From the NCBI GenBank assembly GCA_023398165.1, contig JAEWSQ010000017.1:5225-69224 (forward strand): 64,000 nt of DNA, in the 5' to 3' direction. The position numbers and the translations under genes were made by a program. The notes beneath the pieces are model-generated. The model was not told the origin of the DNA. It saw only the letters and a list, made by a program, of their open reading frames with translations, and did not search any database. The DNA comes from Spirochaetota bacterium (GTDB lineage Bacteria > Spirochaetota > Spirochaetia > Treponematales > Treponemataceae). Of this stretch, positions 63,932 through 64,000 are shown one piece after another; position 1 is the first letter of the stretch, and each line of letters starts with the position of its first letter.

Positions 63932-64000
63932 CATCAACGTCGCCGGTGAAGCACGGGAGTGCAGATATCGCAAACAGCGACAGAGTTTGACAGATAATAC

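Noticed and set aside
63980..64000. Start of 16S rRNA (AGAGTTTGA)
   Set aside because: The text continues CAGATAATAC and not TCCTGGCTCAG, so it is only a chance match; a ribosomal leader remains possible but cannot be shown.

Overview
The window looks like chromosomal DNA of a spirochaete close to Treponema. The reasons are a divergent FliG1 standing alone, a UPF0164/FadL-like outer-membrane protein behind a SpoIIE-type phosphatase operon, the SpoVG and PUR-domain pair of small nucleic-acid-binding proteins, a Maf/DUF115 protein, a DUF4912 + GH57 pair and a KamA homologue. Gene density is high, many neighbours overlap by 1-11 bases, and no prophage, insertion sequence or CRISPR array is visible. 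Layout: 1-643 is the end of a UvrD/PcrA helicase. 690-1773 holds two unassigned genes. 1809-5805 is a three-gene overlapping operon: a membrane protein ending in a nine-cysteine tail of period four, a PqqD-like/radical-SAM/SPASM enzyme, and a membrane protein. It is the best candidate here for an undescribed modification system. 5800-7487 has a small Rpn-type relic and fliG1. 7630-12538 is a translation and cofactor block: rplU-prp-rpmA, a terminator, then obgE-nadD-yqeK-LCP-rsfS. 
12666-15143 has a hyperacidic small protein, ispE, spoVG, tRNA-Gln and a CTC/L25 protein. 15307-23899 reads tilS-ftsH-(TPR/EF-hand-like protein)-HtrA lipoprotein-lepA. The minus strand at 23903-27063 carries DUF115/Maf and a PpiD/SurA-like foldase. 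tRNA-Asp and tRNA-Pro follow, then a strip of five tandem hairpins. 27718-30131 (minus) is an accessory set: methyltransferase, TfoX-N, GNAT, a nitroreductase relic and a NYN protein. 30224-33863 is a self-contained ABC-2 exporter operon ending in its own TetR regulator, with two matching operators at the promoter. KamA follows. 
34993-44067 is a signalling and envelope module: a 1526-residue sensor phosphatase, a 1021-residue helical repeat protein and a divergent FadL-like barrel. 44225-51625 contains GH57, DUF4912, RluA, a transglutaminase-like protein, HTH-EIIA, cytidine deaminase, and a small operon with a degenerate M23 domain. 51644-57563 is sulfur metabolism: mnmA-iscS-nifU on one strand, diverging from an Rrf2 regulator, then metY and cysK. 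The end carries PlsC, a HAD phosphatase, a GH3-family protein, a phosphohexomutase, a PUR-domain protein, a small helical protein and a promoter whose transcript runs off the window. 
Two themes cross the window. At least nine genes have a -10-like hexamer 6-10 bases before the start codon and no Shine-Dalgarno sequence, which suggests leaderless or nearly leaderless mRNAs. Several enzymes keep their family fold but lack canonical catalytic residues (LCP protein, GH57, M23, MnmA). All functional statements rest on reading motifs by eye; no database search was possible.
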